Origin: JBBRNH01 sp038230415
GTDB lineage: Bacteria > Bacteroidota > Bacteroidia > Cytophagales > Spirosomataceae
DNA length: 50,379 nucleotides
Direction of reading: 5' to 3'
Assembly: GCA_038230415.1 (NCBI GenBank)
Contig: JBBRNH010000035.1
Coordinates: 1 to 50,379, forward strand
In this document: in pieces, positions 1 through 8,400 of the stretch
Numbering within the stretch: the first letter of the stretch is position 1
How the letters are laid out: the number at the start of each line of letters is the position of its first letter
Position numbers and translations under genes: made by a program
Notes under the pieces: model-generated
Told to the model about the DNA's origin: nothing
The model's input: only the letters and a program-made list of their open reading frames with translations
The model's database searches: none

Positions 1-1302
1 CGGAGCCCAGCCGTTGGGCGAGTCCCACTGTTGGCCGGTGTTGGTCAGCGTTGTGACCCAGCCGCCGGGCTGCAAAAAATCCTGCCGAAGCCGGGTGTAG
101 GTTAAGAATGTCTGTGTATTGTCGGCCATGTTAATGAGCAACGGAAAGACCCCGGCCAGCGTCAGTTGATCGGATTGAGTGAGCCGGTTCAGGTCAAAAT
201 CAGTAAAAAACTGGGCTTCTTCGTTCCAAAAGAACGTCTCGATGGCTTCCATCCGACGCATAAAAGCCGCCAAAACTGCCTCGCTTTCCGCCTTTTGTTC
301 TGCCAATGTATAGGCATAGTGCAGGGTAAATTCCAGATCGGCAATCAGGCAGTTGAGGTCAACCGGCACCAGATCAGCCGTTTGAATGGTTGGCATCGTT
401 CGGCCATCGGCAAACCACCGGCTGCTAAAATCCCATCCCGATTCGCAAGCCGCCCGGATGTGTTCGTACAGCTTGGCAGGCTCAACACCCTGCGCTTGGG
501 CAGTTTCGGTCAGTTCGATTTCTTCGCGGTACGATTCCGGGCGGGGTTGGTGCGTATCATCCCAATACCGATTGAGAATTGAGCCATCGGGCATCCAGAC
601 CACACGCTTTATGATTGGTGTTTCGGGAGAAAGCTGCGCTGCGCCAGCCATCCAGAAAGCATATTCCTGTTCTAACTGCGGCAGGTATTTTACCAGCACC
701 GCTGATCCGTCAATTCCAGCCAGCAATTGCACCATCATCGAAAAAAACGGCGGTTGTGACCGGCTCAAAAAATACGTCCGGTTTCCATTGGGGATAAAGC
801 CGTAAGAATCAATGAGATACGCGAAATTATCAAGCATCTGCCGGATGAGGTCATACTGCCCTGATTCGCGCAGACCCAGCATCGTGAAGTAGCTGTCCCA
901 ATAAAAAACCTCCCGAAACCGGCCACCCGGCACTATGTATGGATGTGGCAACGGCAGCGATGAACCGCCCTGACCTGGCTGCTCACCTTGTCCGATTTCA
1001 TCAGCGCTATGGGTCAAATACGGCCAAACGCGGCTGATATGCTCGGCAGTCGAGAGCGAGGTATCGGCCACGAAACCAGAAACGAGGGCTTCTGGCACCG
1101 TAAAATGCTGAATAACAAACGCACTGAGGTCAAAATCCGGCTGATTTTTCCGGGCTTCATAATCGGCTAAAATCAGGGCCGGGGCCGACTTGGGAACGCA
1201 ATCCACGAAGGTTTTTGAATCGGCGAAGACGCGGCCCAACTGCACGGCGCGGAATAATTCGCCGAAAAGCTGATCGGGGGTAAGGGGTAGGGAAACGTTC
1301 AT
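1..1302 (-). CDS. treF: alpha,alpha-trehalase (GH37), 3' end outside window
   Basis: Hydrolyses trehalose to two glucose molecules. The minus strand is open from an ATG at 1302 to the window edge, giving 434 residues with no stop. Three GH37 hallmarks are readable: PGGRFREVFYWDSYFT at residues 125-140 (signature 1), ESGWDFSSRW starting at residue 287 with the expected catalytic Asp at 291, and QWDSPNGWAP at 425-434 (signature 2). The N-terminus has no signal peptide, so a cytoplasmic TreF-type enzyme is likelier than a periplasmic TreA. The family is usually about 500-550 residues, so roughly the last 100 lie beyond the edge. A GGGP-synthase-like gene lies upstream on the same strand, separated by an inverted repeat. 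Product identity is secure from motifs; the cellular location is inferred. Confidence 0.93.
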   Translation of the reverse strand, partial: MNVSLPLTPDQLFGELFRAVQLGRVFADSKTFVDCVPKSAPALILADYEARKNQPDFDLSAFVIQHFTVPEALVSGFVADTSLSTAEHISRVWPYLTHSADEIGQGEQPGQGGSSLPLPHPYIVPGGRFREVFYWDSYFTMLGLRESGQYDLIRQMLDNFAYLIDSYGFIPNGNRTYFLSRSQPPFFSMMVQLLAGIDGSAVLVKYLPQLEQEYAFWMAGAAQLSPETPIIKRVVWMPDGSILNRYWDDTHQPRPESYREEIELTETAQAQGVEPAKLYEHIRAACESGWDFSSRWFADGRTMPTIQTADLVPVDLNCLIADLEFTLHYAYTLAEQKAESEAVLAAFMRRMEAIETFFWNEEAQFFTDFDLNRLTQSDQLTLAGVFPLLINMADNTQTFLTYTRLRQDFLQPGGWVTTLTNTGQQWDSPNGWAP

Positions 1303-1304
1303 GC

Positions 1305-1410
1305 GTGTAGTATTGGCAATCCTGCCGGAAAGCCGAGGGCTTATTTTATTGAGAAATTGTCTTTGACGTATTGGCCTGTTGGCCCACGGGCAGGATTGCT
1401 GGCACTACAC
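1305..1410. repeat. imperfect inverted repeat overlapping a stop codon
   Basis: Arms at 1305-1326 and 1389-1410 match at 18 of 22 positions as reverse complements (core GGCAGGATTGC and CTACAC). All four differences are transitions, and most would still pair as G-U in RNA. The right arm covers the TAG stop (1405-1407) of the GGGP-synthase gene, so the element fills the gap before trehalase. It may act as a transcription attenuator or be a REP-like mobile palindrome. Confidence 0.75.
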
Positions 1411-2223
1411 CCTCACCGCTTTCCCGTTGAACGCCTGCAACGCTGCGGCTAATTCGGGGAGCAAATCGGGGTTGTCTTCGATACCATTACCGACTACAAT
1501 CAGGTCGGCCCCGGCTTCGAGGGCAGTGTAGGCTTTTTCGCCGGAGTTGATGCCACCACCCACGATAATCGGCGTGTCAACGGCCTTGCGAACGGCGGCA
1601 ATCATAGCGGCTGATACGGGCCGACGCGCTCCACTGCCAGCATCCATGTAGGTCAGTTTGAGGCCAAGCATTTCTCCCGCCATTGCCGTGCAGGCCGCCA
1701 CGCTGGGTTTGTCGTGGGGTAGGGGCATGGTGCCGCTGATGTACGAAACCGTTGTTTGTGAACCGCTGTCAACCAGCATATAGGCCGTTGGCAGAATCTC
1801 TAAGCCACTGGTTTTCAGGAGCGGAGCGGCAATAACGTGTTGCCCGATCAAGAATTCCGGGTTGCGGCCCGAAATCAGGGAAAGGAGCAAAATGGCATCA
1901 GCGGTTGGCTCAATGTGGAGCGAATTGCCGGGAAAGAGAACAATCGGCGTATCGGTGTGCTGCCGGATGCTGGCAACCAAGGCCCGGTGTGTGTAGTCGG
2001 TGATGAGACTACCCCCGACAAAGAAAAAATCAACGTGATACCGCTTCGTTTGGCTCAACAGGTCTGAAAACAGGTCTTGCCCGACCTTATCGGGGTCGAG
2101 CAAGACGGCTAAGGCTTTGCGGCCCGATTGTTTATACGTTTGAAGCGTAGCTAACAGGTTGCGTGGGTGCTTTTTGGTGGTATTGCTCGTCACGCTGGGG
2201 AGTGGCTGCGGGATTGATTGCAT
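1405..2223 (-). CDS. geranylgeranylglyceryl/heptaprenylglyceryl phosphate synthase-like protein
   Basis: Member of the GGGP synthase/PcrB TIM-barrel family, which joins an isoprenyl diphosphate to glycerol-1-phosphate. Visible family blocks are ALAVLLDPDK near the N-terminus, FFVGGSLIT, VLFPGNS, and the phosphate-binding pair IIVGGGINSGEKA and LIVVGNGIE near the C-terminus. The first in-frame start is a GTG at 2238; the ATG at 2223 (272 aa) is preferred, and a GTG at 2193 is possible. Conserved sequence begins only about 70 bases further in with no internal ATG, so the gene must overlap the preceding membrane-protein gene (ends 2132) by 60-90 bases. Homologues occur across Bacteroidota; the lipid product in this organism is unknown. 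Confidence 0.88.
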   Translation of the reverse strand: MQSIPQPLPSVTSNTTKKHPRNLLATLQTYKQSGRKALAVLLDPDKVGQDLFSDLLSQTKRYHVDFFFVGGSLITDYTHRALVASIRQHTDTPIVLFPGNSLHIEPTADAILLLSLISGRNPEFLIGQHVIAAPLLKTSGLEILPTAYMLVDSGSQTTVSYISGTMPLPHDKPSVAACTAMAGEMLGLKLTYMDAGSGARRPVSAAMIAAVRKAVDTPIIVGGGINSGEKAYTALEAGADLIVVGNGIEDNPDLLPELAAALQAFNGKAVRV

Positions 2224-2659
2224 TATTCTGACGGACACGCGCTAAAAAACCAGTTGCCTGTTCGCGCAGCAAGTTAGTCACTGCGGTCGTAATCAGCCCG
2301 CCAATCAAGCCGCCAAGAGCCGATTGGTTTGGTCGGCGAGTACCAGATTTACGCCCGTTTTGCACGGCGTAACGCCCTTGATCGTCATCATCATCGTCGT
2401 CATCGTCTGGCTCACCGTATTTTTCAGCGTACCGATACTCATCTGACTTTGGCAAAATCAGATCGGCAACGATAAATACGCCCAGCGCAACAGCAGCTAC
2501 ATAACCGGCTACTTTGCCGATTTCAGCGGCATTGTCTTTGATGTTGTCCTTGATATCATCAACACTGTGTTCGAGCGACGACTTCAGCCGCTCGGTAGCG
2601 GCCATCAGTTCGGCCCGGCGGGCGGTCGTATCAGCAAATAATACTTTTGGGTCTTCCAT
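2132..2659 (-). CDS. small membrane protein with a nine-Asp run
   Basis: Function not recognised. The 175-aa protein has an N-terminal amphipathic stretch with a repeated D-N-I-K-D-N pattern, a hydrophobic segment at about residues 51-70, an acidic linker with nine consecutive aspartates (85-93), then a Gly-rich hydrophobic segment (SALGGLIGGLITTAVTNLL) and a polar tail. The layout resembles YtxH-like or envelope-stress small membrane proteins, but no specific family can be assigned. It lies 62 bases downstream of a holin-X-like gene on the same strand and overlaps the GGGP-synthase gene, which suggests one transcript for all three. The Asp run is encoded by a mixed GAT/GAC tract and may vary in length. 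Confidence 0.75.
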   Translation of the reverse strand: MEDPKVLFADTTARRAELMAATERLKSSLEHSVDDIKDNIKDNAAEIGKVAGYVAAVALGVFIVADLILPKSDEYRYAEKYGEPDDDDDDDDDQGRYAVQNGRKSGTRRPNQSALGGLIGGLITTAVTNLLREQATGFLARVRQNNAINPAATPQRDEQYHQKAPTQPVSYASNV

Positions 2660-2721
2660 TGACTTATCAGGTCTAAAATTAAGGTAAAATTTCCATTCGT
2701 GAGTAAGTTAAGCCGGGCCGC

Positions 2722-3156
2722 TTACCGGGTATCGGCCAAACGGCGGCTGTTTTCGTCCAGTGTCGTGCGGGTTTTATCCATCAGGTCGCGGACGGCTTCT
2801 GATTTTTCTTCGGCCTTTTTTTCCTGGCTTTTCTTGATAATACCGTAGGCCATCAGCCGGATGCGGTTGGTAAGCGCGTCTTTGGCAACGGCCCAGATAA
2901 TGGTCAGAATCAGAAAGAAAGCTGCCACAATCACGAAACCCATGTAGCGGCTTTCGGTCACTTCGTTGAGATAAGCGGCCAGCAAACTGAACAGAAAGAT
3001 CATGGTCATCATGCCCAGCAACCCCAGCACGAGGCCATGCACGGCCTGCACTACACCTTCTTCTACTTTGCCCCGCGTTTCGAGGGTGAACAATTCGATC
3101 CGGGCTTCTAAGTACCGGAAAATATTCTCTCTGATTTCTTCTAAGCGTTCCAGCAT
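2722..3156 (-). CDS. phage-holin-superfamily (holin-X/DUF1469-like) membrane protein
   Basis: A 144-aa protein with a charged N-terminal helix (LERLEEIRENIFRYLEARIE), two hydrophobic segments at about 40-62 and 70-92, and a long charged C-terminal helix rich in Lys and Glu. This is the pattern of the actinobacterial holin-X/DUF1469 superfamily, common as a chromosomal envelope protein in Bacteroidota and not evidence of prophage. It is first in a run of minus-strand genes with the Asp-run membrane protein and the GGGP synthase, a context that points to membrane maintenance (inference). Confidence 0.75.
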   Translation of the reverse strand: MLERLEEIRENIFRYLEARIELFTLETRGKVEEGVVQAVHGLVLGLLGMMTMIFLFSLLAAYLNEVTESRYMGFVIVAAFFLILTIIWAVAKDALTNRIRLMAYGIIKKSQEKKAEEKSEAVRDLMDKTRTTLDENSRRLADTR

Positions 3157-3244
3157 GGTTATCGTTGTTGAGTTTTCGTCCGGGAATACTACGTAAAAAC
3201 TGGGATTAGTGTTTGAGAAAAGTTAGCGTAAGGTGAAAAGAGAA

Positions 3245-3329
3245 TTAAACACAGAGATAGGGAGGTTTCACAGAGAACACGGAGAAAAACTCTGTTACCT
3301 CTGTGAAACCTCCTTAACTCTGTGTTTAA
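3245..3329. repeat. long inverted repeat downstream of xylA
   Basis: Arms at 3245-3275 and 3299-3329 are reverse complements at 29 of 31 positions, built from CACAGAG and GAGGTTTCAC words, with a 23-base loop. It lies between the end of xylA and the start of the holin-X-like gene, ending 8 bases from the xylA stop. It could terminate xylA transcription. CACAGAG-type palindromes recur in many bacterial genomes, so an interspersed repeat is equally likely. Confidence 0.85.
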
Positions 3330-3337
3330 ACCCCTCC

Positions 3338-4678
3338 TTAGATATACTGATTCAAAATCATCTCGTACAACTCCTGCTTACCACTGACTTGTTTCGGCTC
3401 GCCGTTGGTCATGGCAAATTGGCGGAGGGTCTCCAGCGTAAGTTTACCCGCTTCAAAATCAGCCCCGGCTTTGCTGTCAAAACTGGCGTAACGGTCGGTG
3501 CGGAGTTTTTTGTAGGGCGATTTACTCAGAATGGCTTCGGCAGCAATCGCGGCCCGCGCAAAGGCATCCATTCCGCCAATGTGGGCGATGAAAATATCGT
3601 CTAAATCGGTGGAGTTCCGGCGCGTTTTGGCATCGAAATTCACCCCGCCGGTCTCAAACCCACCCGCTTCCAGGATCACCAGCATGGCCTCGGTCAGTTC
3701 ATACACATCAACCGGAAACTGATCGGTATCCCAGCCGTTTTGGTAATCGCCCCGGTTGGCATCAATGCTGCCGAGCATATTGTGGTCGGCGGCTACCTGC
3801 AATTCATGGGCAAAGGTGTGGTTGGCAAGCGTGGCGTGATTGGTCTCGACGTTGAGTTTGAAATCGTTCTGTAATCCGTATTGGTGCAGAAAACCGACCA
3901 CCGTTGCCGCATCGAAATCGTACTGGTGTTTGCTGGGTTCGGCGGGCTTGGGTTCAATATAAAAATTACCCGTAAAACCCTGCTGCCGGGCATAGTCCCG
4001 GCTGATTTGCAGAAACTTACCAAGATGCTGCTGCTCGCGTTTCAGGTTCGTATTCTGGAGCGACATATAGCCTTCTCGTCCGCCCCAGATGGTGTAGCCG
4101 CGCCCGCCGAGTTCGATGGTGGCATCAATGGCGTTTTTGACCTGCCAACCCGCGTGGGCCAATACGTGGAAATCGGGGTTGGTGCTGGCCCCGTTCATGT
4201 ATCGTTCGTGCGAGAACAGATTGGCCGTTCCCCAGAGCAGTTTTACGCCACTGGCGACCTGTTTTTGTTTGGCGTAGTCAACAATCTTGCGGAAGTTAGC
4301 CTCAAACTCGTGGTTCGATTTGCCTTCGGGAGCCACATCTACGTCATGAAAACAGTAATATTCCATGCCCATTTTGGTAATAAACTCAAAAGCCGCGTCC
4401 ATTTTGTCGTGGGCAGCCGCGAGCGGGTCGGCGTTGGCATCCCAGGGGAAGTGTTTAACGCCCGGCCCGAACGGATCGGCTCCGGTGCCGCAGAAGGTAT
4501 GCCAGTAGGCCACCGCAAACCGAAATAACTCGTTCATGGGCTTGCCGAGAATGGTACGGCTGGCATCGTAGAACTTGAACGCCAGGGGGTTATCTGACTC
4601 GCGGCCTTCAAATTGAATGGGTGATTTGACGAACGGGAAAAATTCTTTTTCGCCGAGGGTAAGGGTAGGTTGTGCCAT
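3338..4678 (-). CDS. xylA: xylose isomerase
   Basis: Interconverts D-xylose and D-xylulose (and glucose/fructose) using two divalent metals. The 446-aa length fits the class II (long) family. Signatures read in order: CFHDVDVAPEG with the catalytic His-Asp pair, IWGGREGY, IEPKPAEPSKHQYD, NHATLANHTF and IDANRGD with metal ligands. The open frame extends to 4723, but the ATG at 4678 (MAQPTLTLGEKEFFPF) matches the usual family N-terminus and has a promoter-like TACATTTG upstream. No xylulokinase or xylose transporter is adjacent, so the pathway is completed elsewhere. It is divergent from the flavin monooxygenase. Confidence 0.96.
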   Translation of the reverse strand: MAQPTLTLGEKEFFPFVKSPIQFEGRESDNPLAFKFYDASRTILGKPMNELFRFAVAYWHTFCGTGADPFGPGVKHFPWDANADPLAAAHDKMDAAFEFITKMGMEYYCFHDVDVAPEGKSNHEFEANFRKIVDYAKQKQVASGVKLLWGTANLFSHERYMNGASTNPDFHVLAHAGWQVKNAIDATIELGGRGYTIWGGREGYMSLQNTNLKREQQHLGKFLQISRDYARQQGFTGNFYIEPKPAEPSKHQYDFDAATVVGFLHQYGLQNDFKLNVETNHATLANHTFAHELQVAADHNMLGSIDANRGDYQNGWDTDQFPVDVYELTEAMLVILEAGGFETGGVNFDAKTRRNSTDLDDIFIAHIGGMDAFARAAIAAEAILSKSPYKKLRTDRYASFDSKAGADFEAGKLTLETLRQFAMTNGEPKQVSGKQELYEMILNQYI

Positions 4679-4721
4679 GAAAAAAGGATTGGTTGATTGT
4701 TTCACCATTGGAAACAAGGTC

Positions 4722-4729
4722 AAATGTAG
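4722..4729 (-). promoter_or_regulatory. xylA -7 element
   Basis: Read on the minus strand this is TACATTTG, a full match to the Bacteroidota -7 consensus TANNTTTG, about 44 bases before the xylA ATG. No clear TTTG -33 box is seen at 19-21 bases upstream, so activator dependence is possible. Confidence 0.5.
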
Positions 4730-4790
4730 TTTTTACCCGGCGAACCTGTTCTGGATATACGACCCGTATTTCAGAACCTGAGTTTATTGT

Positions 4791-4798
4791 TACCTTCG
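4791..4798 (+). promoter_or_regulatory. flavin monooxygenase -7 element
   Basis: TACCTTCG matches TANNTTTG at 7 of 8 positions and is 28 bases before the GTG start. A TTT at 4769-4771 lies near the expected -33 position. It is arranged back to back with the xylA promoter. Confidence 0.45.
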
Positions 4799-4825
4799 TA
4801 GACTGATTTAGCTTTTTCGGCGTTC

Positions 4826-6142
4826 GTGACCACAACAACAACTCCTGATGTCTGCATCATTGGCGCAGGGTCATCGGGTATCGCAGCCGCCAAAACCCTC
4901 CATCAGCAGGGCATTCCGTTCGATTGTTTCGAGCGCGGGACGGGCATTGGCGGTAACTGGCGGTATGAGAACGACAACGGAATGTCGTCGGCATATAAGT
5001 CGCTGCACATCAATACCAACCGCGATGTGATGGGGTATTCAGACTTTCCGATGCCGCGAGATTATCCCATGTTTCCGCACCACAGCCAGATTATCCGGTA
5101 CTTTGAAGACTACGTGAATCATTTTGGCTTTCGGGATTCGATCCGGTTCAACACCGGCGTTGAGCGTGTTGAGCGTACACCCGACGGGCAATACCGGGTC
5201 TCAACCAGCAACGGGCAAACCCGCACCTATCGCCACCTGCTTGTTGCCAACGGCCACCACTGGAACCCCCGCTACCCCGAACCGGCTTTTGCCGGGCAGT
5301 TTACGGGCGAAACGCTACACGCGCATTTTTATAAAACACCCGACCAACTCCGGGGCCGCAAACTGCTGGTGGTGGGCATGGGTAACTCGGCGATGGACAT
5401 TGCCTGCGAAGCCGCCCGGCTCTACGACGCGCCCGTAACGGTCTCTTCCCGCAGCGGAGCCTACATTATTCCAAACTGGCTAATGGGTATGCCGTTCGAC
5501 TCGCTGGCTAATCCCCTGACTTCCAGCTTGCCGATGGCCGTACAGCGCGTTTTTCTGGGCCTGTCATTATGGCTGGCGCGGGGCCGTCAGGAGCGTTATG
5601 GCGTACCAAAACCCAACCGCCCGTTGTTGAGCGAACACCCCACCATTTCGCAGGATATTCTGAATCTGGCAGGCCGGGGGTTGGTGACGTTCAAGCCTAA
5701 TATTGACCATTTTGACGGACGCGAGGTGCATTTTACCGATGGCAGCCACGATGCATTTGATGTGATTGTGTATGCCACCGGCTACAAGGTCTCTTTTCCG
5801 TTTTTTGGCAATGACTTTTTCAACGTAGAATCGTCCAACGATCTGCAACTGTACCGGCGGGTGGTGCATCCCGATTTTCCGGGATTGTATTTTCTGGGAT
5901 TGTTACAGCCGTTGGGAGCCATTATGCCGTTGGCCGAAGTACAGTCTCGCTGGATTGCCGAACTCATTGCCGGGCGGTGCCGATTGCCCGACGCAACTAC
6001 AATGCAACAGGCTATCAACCAGGACAGTAGTCGTAATCAACGGCGGTATAAACCGTCGGCAAGGCATACATTACAGGTTGATTTTCACCCGTATCGGAAA
6101 AGCATCGAGCGCGAAATAATAGCAATGAAACGCAAAATATGA
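4826..6142 (+). CDS. flavin-containing monooxygenase (FMO-like, FAD/NADPH)
   Basis: Predicted to oxygenate a soft nucleophile or ketone using FAD, NADPH and O2; the substrate is unknown. The 438-aa protein starts at a GTG (4826). It shows the FAD Rossmann motif GAGSSG at residues 13-18, the FMO fingerprint FTGETLHAHFYK, a second NADPH Rossmann motif GMGNSA at about 184-189, and the YATGY motif typical of FMOs and related N-oxygenases. No signal peptide. It stands alone between divergent xylA and the Rrf2 leader ORF. A Baeyer-Villiger enzyme is less likely because the HxxxW fingerprint is replaced by HxxxY. Confidence 0.9.
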   Translation: MTTTTTPDVCIIGAGSSGIAAAKTLHQQGIPFDCFERGTGIGGNWRYENDNGMSSAYKSLHINTNRDVMGYSDFPMPRDYPMFPHHSQIIRYFEDYVNHFGFRDSIRFNTGVERVERTPDGQYRVSTSNGQTRTYRHLLVANGHHWNPRYPEPAFAGQFTGETLHAHFYKTPDQLRGRKLLVVGMGNSAMDIACEAARLYDAPVTVSSRSGAYIIPNWLMGMPFDSLANPLTSSLPMAVQRVFLGLSLWLARGRQERYGVPKPNRPLLSEHPTISQDILNLAGRGLVTFKPNIDHFDGREVHFTDGSHDAFDVIVYATGYKVSFPFFGNDFFNVESSNDLQLYRRVVHPDFPGLYFLGLLQPLGAIMPLAEVQSRWIAELIAGRCRLPDATTMQQAINQDSSRNQRRYKPSARHTLQVDFHPYRKSIEREIIAMKRKI

Positions 6143-6210
6143 ACAAAAACTTGTGTTGTCTGCATTTTGCTACTAACTTGCCCTTTTTGTAACCAATACC
6201 TACCAAACAA

Positions 6211-6258
6211 ATGGACTACCATTACTTATTTAACCCCTACACAACCGTAACATCATGA
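6211..6258 (+). CDS. 15-codon leader ORF before the Rrf2 regulator
   Basis: ATG at 6211 opens a 15-residue frame, MDYHYLFNPYTTVTS, whose TGA (6256-6258) overlaps the Rrf2 ATG (6255-6257) in an ATGA junction. Four of the first ten residues are aromatic (Y3, Y5, F7, Y10). The arrangement suits a translated leader peptide that couples or attenuates translation of the regulator. It is too short to assess by coding statistics; the case rests on the exact overlap. Confidence 0.5.
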   Translation: MDYHYLFNPYTTVTS

Positions 6259-6746
6259 TTTCCAAGAAGGCAAAGTATGCGATCAAAGCCTTGAAAGTGC
6301 TCACCGAAGAATTCGGGAAAGGGCCGATACTCATTTCTTACATTTCGGCCAAAGAGAATATCCCGAAAAAATTTCTGGAGGCCATCCTGCTCGAACTTCG
6401 GAATCACGGTATCCTGCAAAGTCAGAAAGGCAAAGGCGGGGGCTACCTCTTGCGCGTTGAGCCGGGCCGGGTTAATCTGGCCCAGGTGCTGCGCGTGATT
6501 GACGGGCCGATTGCGCCGACTCCCTGCGTGTCGCACAATTTTTATGTAAAATGCGACGACTGCGCCGACGAAGTTACCTGCGCCCTGCGCCCTATTATGG
6601 AGCGGGTTAGGGATGCCAATCTCGGTGTGTATGAGAACACTACGCTGCTCACGTTTCAAAACATGGGGCTGCTCGAAACCAAAGAAATCGCCATTGGCAC
6701 TGCCATCAGCGACGGGGTTGAGACTGTTGGCCGGATGTCAGCATAA
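6255..6746 (+). CDS. Rrf2 family transcriptional regulator
   Basis: A 163-aa Rrf2-type DNA-binding protein. The N-terminus (MISKKAKYAIKALKVL) and the helix-turn-helix block ending in the wing KGKGGGYLL are typical. A Cys cluster after residue 90 (C-x8-C-x2-C-x5-C, from PTPCVSHNF to DEVTCALR) could bind an Fe-S cluster or sense redox, but the spacing differs from IscR, so the ligand is open. Rrf2 proteins of this kind often control sulfur assimilation or Fe-S genes; no such genes are adjacent. It is preceded by a 15-codon ORF overlapping its start and followed by a hairpin. Confidence 0.88.
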   Translation: MISKKAKYAIKALKVLTEEFGKGPILISYISAKENIPKKFLEAILLELRNHGILQSQKGKGGGYLLRVEPGRVNLAQVLRVIDGPIAPTPCVSHNFYVKCDDCADEVTCALRPIMERVRDANLGVYENTTLLTFQNMGLLETKEIAIGTAISDGVETVGRMSA

Positions 6747-6753
6747 ACAAAGT

Positions 6754-6822
6754 AGCGTGGCCGGAAGGCGGCAAGCTGATATAGGTTAATTCTGTACAGG
6801 CTTGCGGCCCTCCGGCCACGCT
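6754..6822. repeat. GC-rich inverted repeat between convergent genes
   Basis: Arms 6754-6776 and 6800-6822 match at 21 of 23 positions (ends AGCGTGGCCGGA / TCCGGCCACGCT) with a 23-base AT-rich loop. It ends 3 bases before the DUF4301 stop. It can fold on both strands, but lacks a clean T-tract, so it may be a REP-like element serving as a bidirectional terminator. Confidence 0.8.
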
Positions 6823-6825
6823 GTT

Positions 6826-8322
6826 TTACCCCTGATGCTCTTTTCTGAGCAAGTCGTTCACCGTTTTCACCGGGTTGAACGTAAGCAGCGGCACCTCCAC
6901 AAAAATGGTATTCCAGTTTGCCATCGCGCCATTCCACAGGCCGGGCAGTTCCTGCGCTTTCAGATCATTTCCATCTTTCGACTTTTGGGTAATAAATCCC
7001 GTCTGCGGGTCGCGGAAATCGGGCAGGTGGTATTTTTTGCCGTGCCGGTTGCGCGGGGCGCAGATCAGATCAACGGGGTTAAAGTGCGTGGCTTCGTCAA
7101 AAATAGCTTTCTGGTCGGGGTCAGTCATGTCAAACTGCGCCGACTCAACCACCTGCAACGACGCTGACCCGTCGGTATTCATGGCCCAAAACGGCCCGCC
7201 ACCCGGTTCGCCCACGTTTTTAACCATGCCACAGGCCCGAATGGGGCGGGCGAGTTTTTGCCGGAAATACGCTACTTTTTCATCGCGTGAACGGATGTCG
7301 AAGTCTGCCGGTGGTAGTGTACAGGCCGTTGTCCGTAAAAACGCATCGGCTTCGGCAAGGTAGCCATCGCTTATCTCGCTGTTGTCTTCGAGGAGTTCCT
7401 GCAACCGGAATAGCGCCTGCTGCGCGTCTAATAACACGGCTGCCAGTACTTTTTTGTAGGTTACGGTTGTTTCCTTGATGGCATCCGGCACTACGTTGTC
7501 AATGTTCTTGATAAACACCAGGTCGGCATCCATCTCGTTAAGATTTTCGATGAGCGCACCATGCCCGGCGGGGCGGAACAACAGCGACTCATCGGGATTG
7601 CGGAACGGGGTGTTATCTACGTTTACCGAAATCGTATCCGTTGACTTGAGTTGTTCGGAGAATGTCACATCAAGGGCAACGGCGAGCGTTTCCTCGTAAT
7701 GCGGCTGTTTGGCATAAAACAGGGTCTCGAATCGGTCGCGGTGTTCGGGCGAAACCGTAAAGTGAATCCTGACTAAGCCGTTGGCATTGGCATAGTCTGC
7801 TCCTTCAACCAAGTGTTCTTCCATCGCCGTGCGCGGCCCCGACTCGTAGCCATGAAACAGCAGCAGTCCTTTGGGCAGGTTGCCGTAGTCAAGTCCGTCG
7901 GCGGTAAGCAGGTAGCGCAAAACGGTTGGCCGGTCGGCGGTTTCGATGGCAAAGCCGGCCCCGGTCAAGGCGGTTTTCAGCGCGTCGTAGAAGGCAAATT
8001 CATGAATCCGGGCAAAAAAATCATCGGCAGTTTTGTCTGACTTGCCCTCCATTGCCGCAAACAGCGACTTAAACATCCGGGTTGCCGCGCCCGATGCCGG
8101 TACAAATTTTTGCAGTGATAGCTCCCCGGCGGCTTCATCGAACCGGCGCAGATAAGCCCTCAGGTTTTCTTCGGGTACGCGCACGATGCCATCGCCGATG
8201 GTGGCGGCTTTGATGGCTGATAAAAACGGGAAGCCGGTCTTGAAATTCTCGATTTGCGTATCAATCAGGGCGGCAGCAATGCCCTGCGCGTCAATCTGCA
8301 CGTGGTCTTGTTGGGTAAACAT
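6826..8322 (-). CDS. DUF4301 family protein
   Basis: Belongs to DUF4301, a Bacteroidota-rich family without established function. The conserved beginning MFTQQDHVQIDAQGI and the block KFVPASGAATRMFKSLF (after about residue 70) identify it. The SGAATRMF and RPAGHGALI stretches look like a nucleotide or phosphate-binding site similar to sugar nucleotidyltransferases, but this is inference. The open frame runs up to 8610, yet the first 96 codons resemble no family member and overlap the divergent CrtA-like gene, so the ATG at 8322 (498 aa) is used. It is convergent with the Rrf2 gene. Confidence 0.85.
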   Translation of the reverse strand: MFTQQDHVQIDAQGIAAALIDTQIENFKTGFPFLSAIKAATIGDGIVRVPEENLRAYLRRFDEAAGELSLQKFVPASGAATRMFKSLFAAMEGKSDKTADDFFARIHEFAFYDALKTALTGAGFAIETADRPTVLRYLLTADGLDYGNLPKGLLLFHGYESGPRTAMEEHLVEGADYANANGLVRIHFTVSPEHRDRFETLFYAKQPHYEETLAVALDVTFSEQLKSTDTISVNVDNTPFRNPDESLLFRPAGHGALIENLNEMDADLVFIKNIDNVVPDAIKETTVTYKKVLAAVLLDAQQALFRLQELLEDNSEISDGYLAEADAFLRTTACTLPPADFDIRSRDEKVAYFRQKLARPIRACGMVKNVGEPGGGPFWAMNTDGSASLQVVESAQFDMTDPDQKAIFDEATHFNPVDLICAPRNRHGKKYHLPDFRDPQTGFITQKSKDGNDLKAQELPGLWNGAMANWNTIFVEVPLLTFNPVKTVNDLLRKEHQG

Positions 8323-8345
8323 GAGTGGTTTAGGGTTTACGTGTT

Positions 8346-8400
8346 CCGGGCAAGGCCAGGTCTTGCCGGTTATCGGGCCGAATCTACGAACCTTGCCCGG
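8346..8400. repeat. short-arm inverted repeat in the DUF4301/CrtA divergent gap
   Basis: Perfect 10-base arms CCGGGCAAGG (8346-8355) and CCTTGCCCGG (8391-8400) are separated by 35 bases. It is in the leader of the DUF4301 gene. A structured 5' leader or a REP-like remnant are both possible. Confidence 0.4.

Noticed and set aside
386..805. Plus-strand open frames at 166-805
   Set aside because: They run opposite to trehalase, whose conserved motifs are clear on the minus strand.
2722..3156. Holin-like protein taken as a sign of prophage
   Set aside because: No lysin, capsid, integrase or tail genes nearby; this family is a common chromosomal membrane protein.
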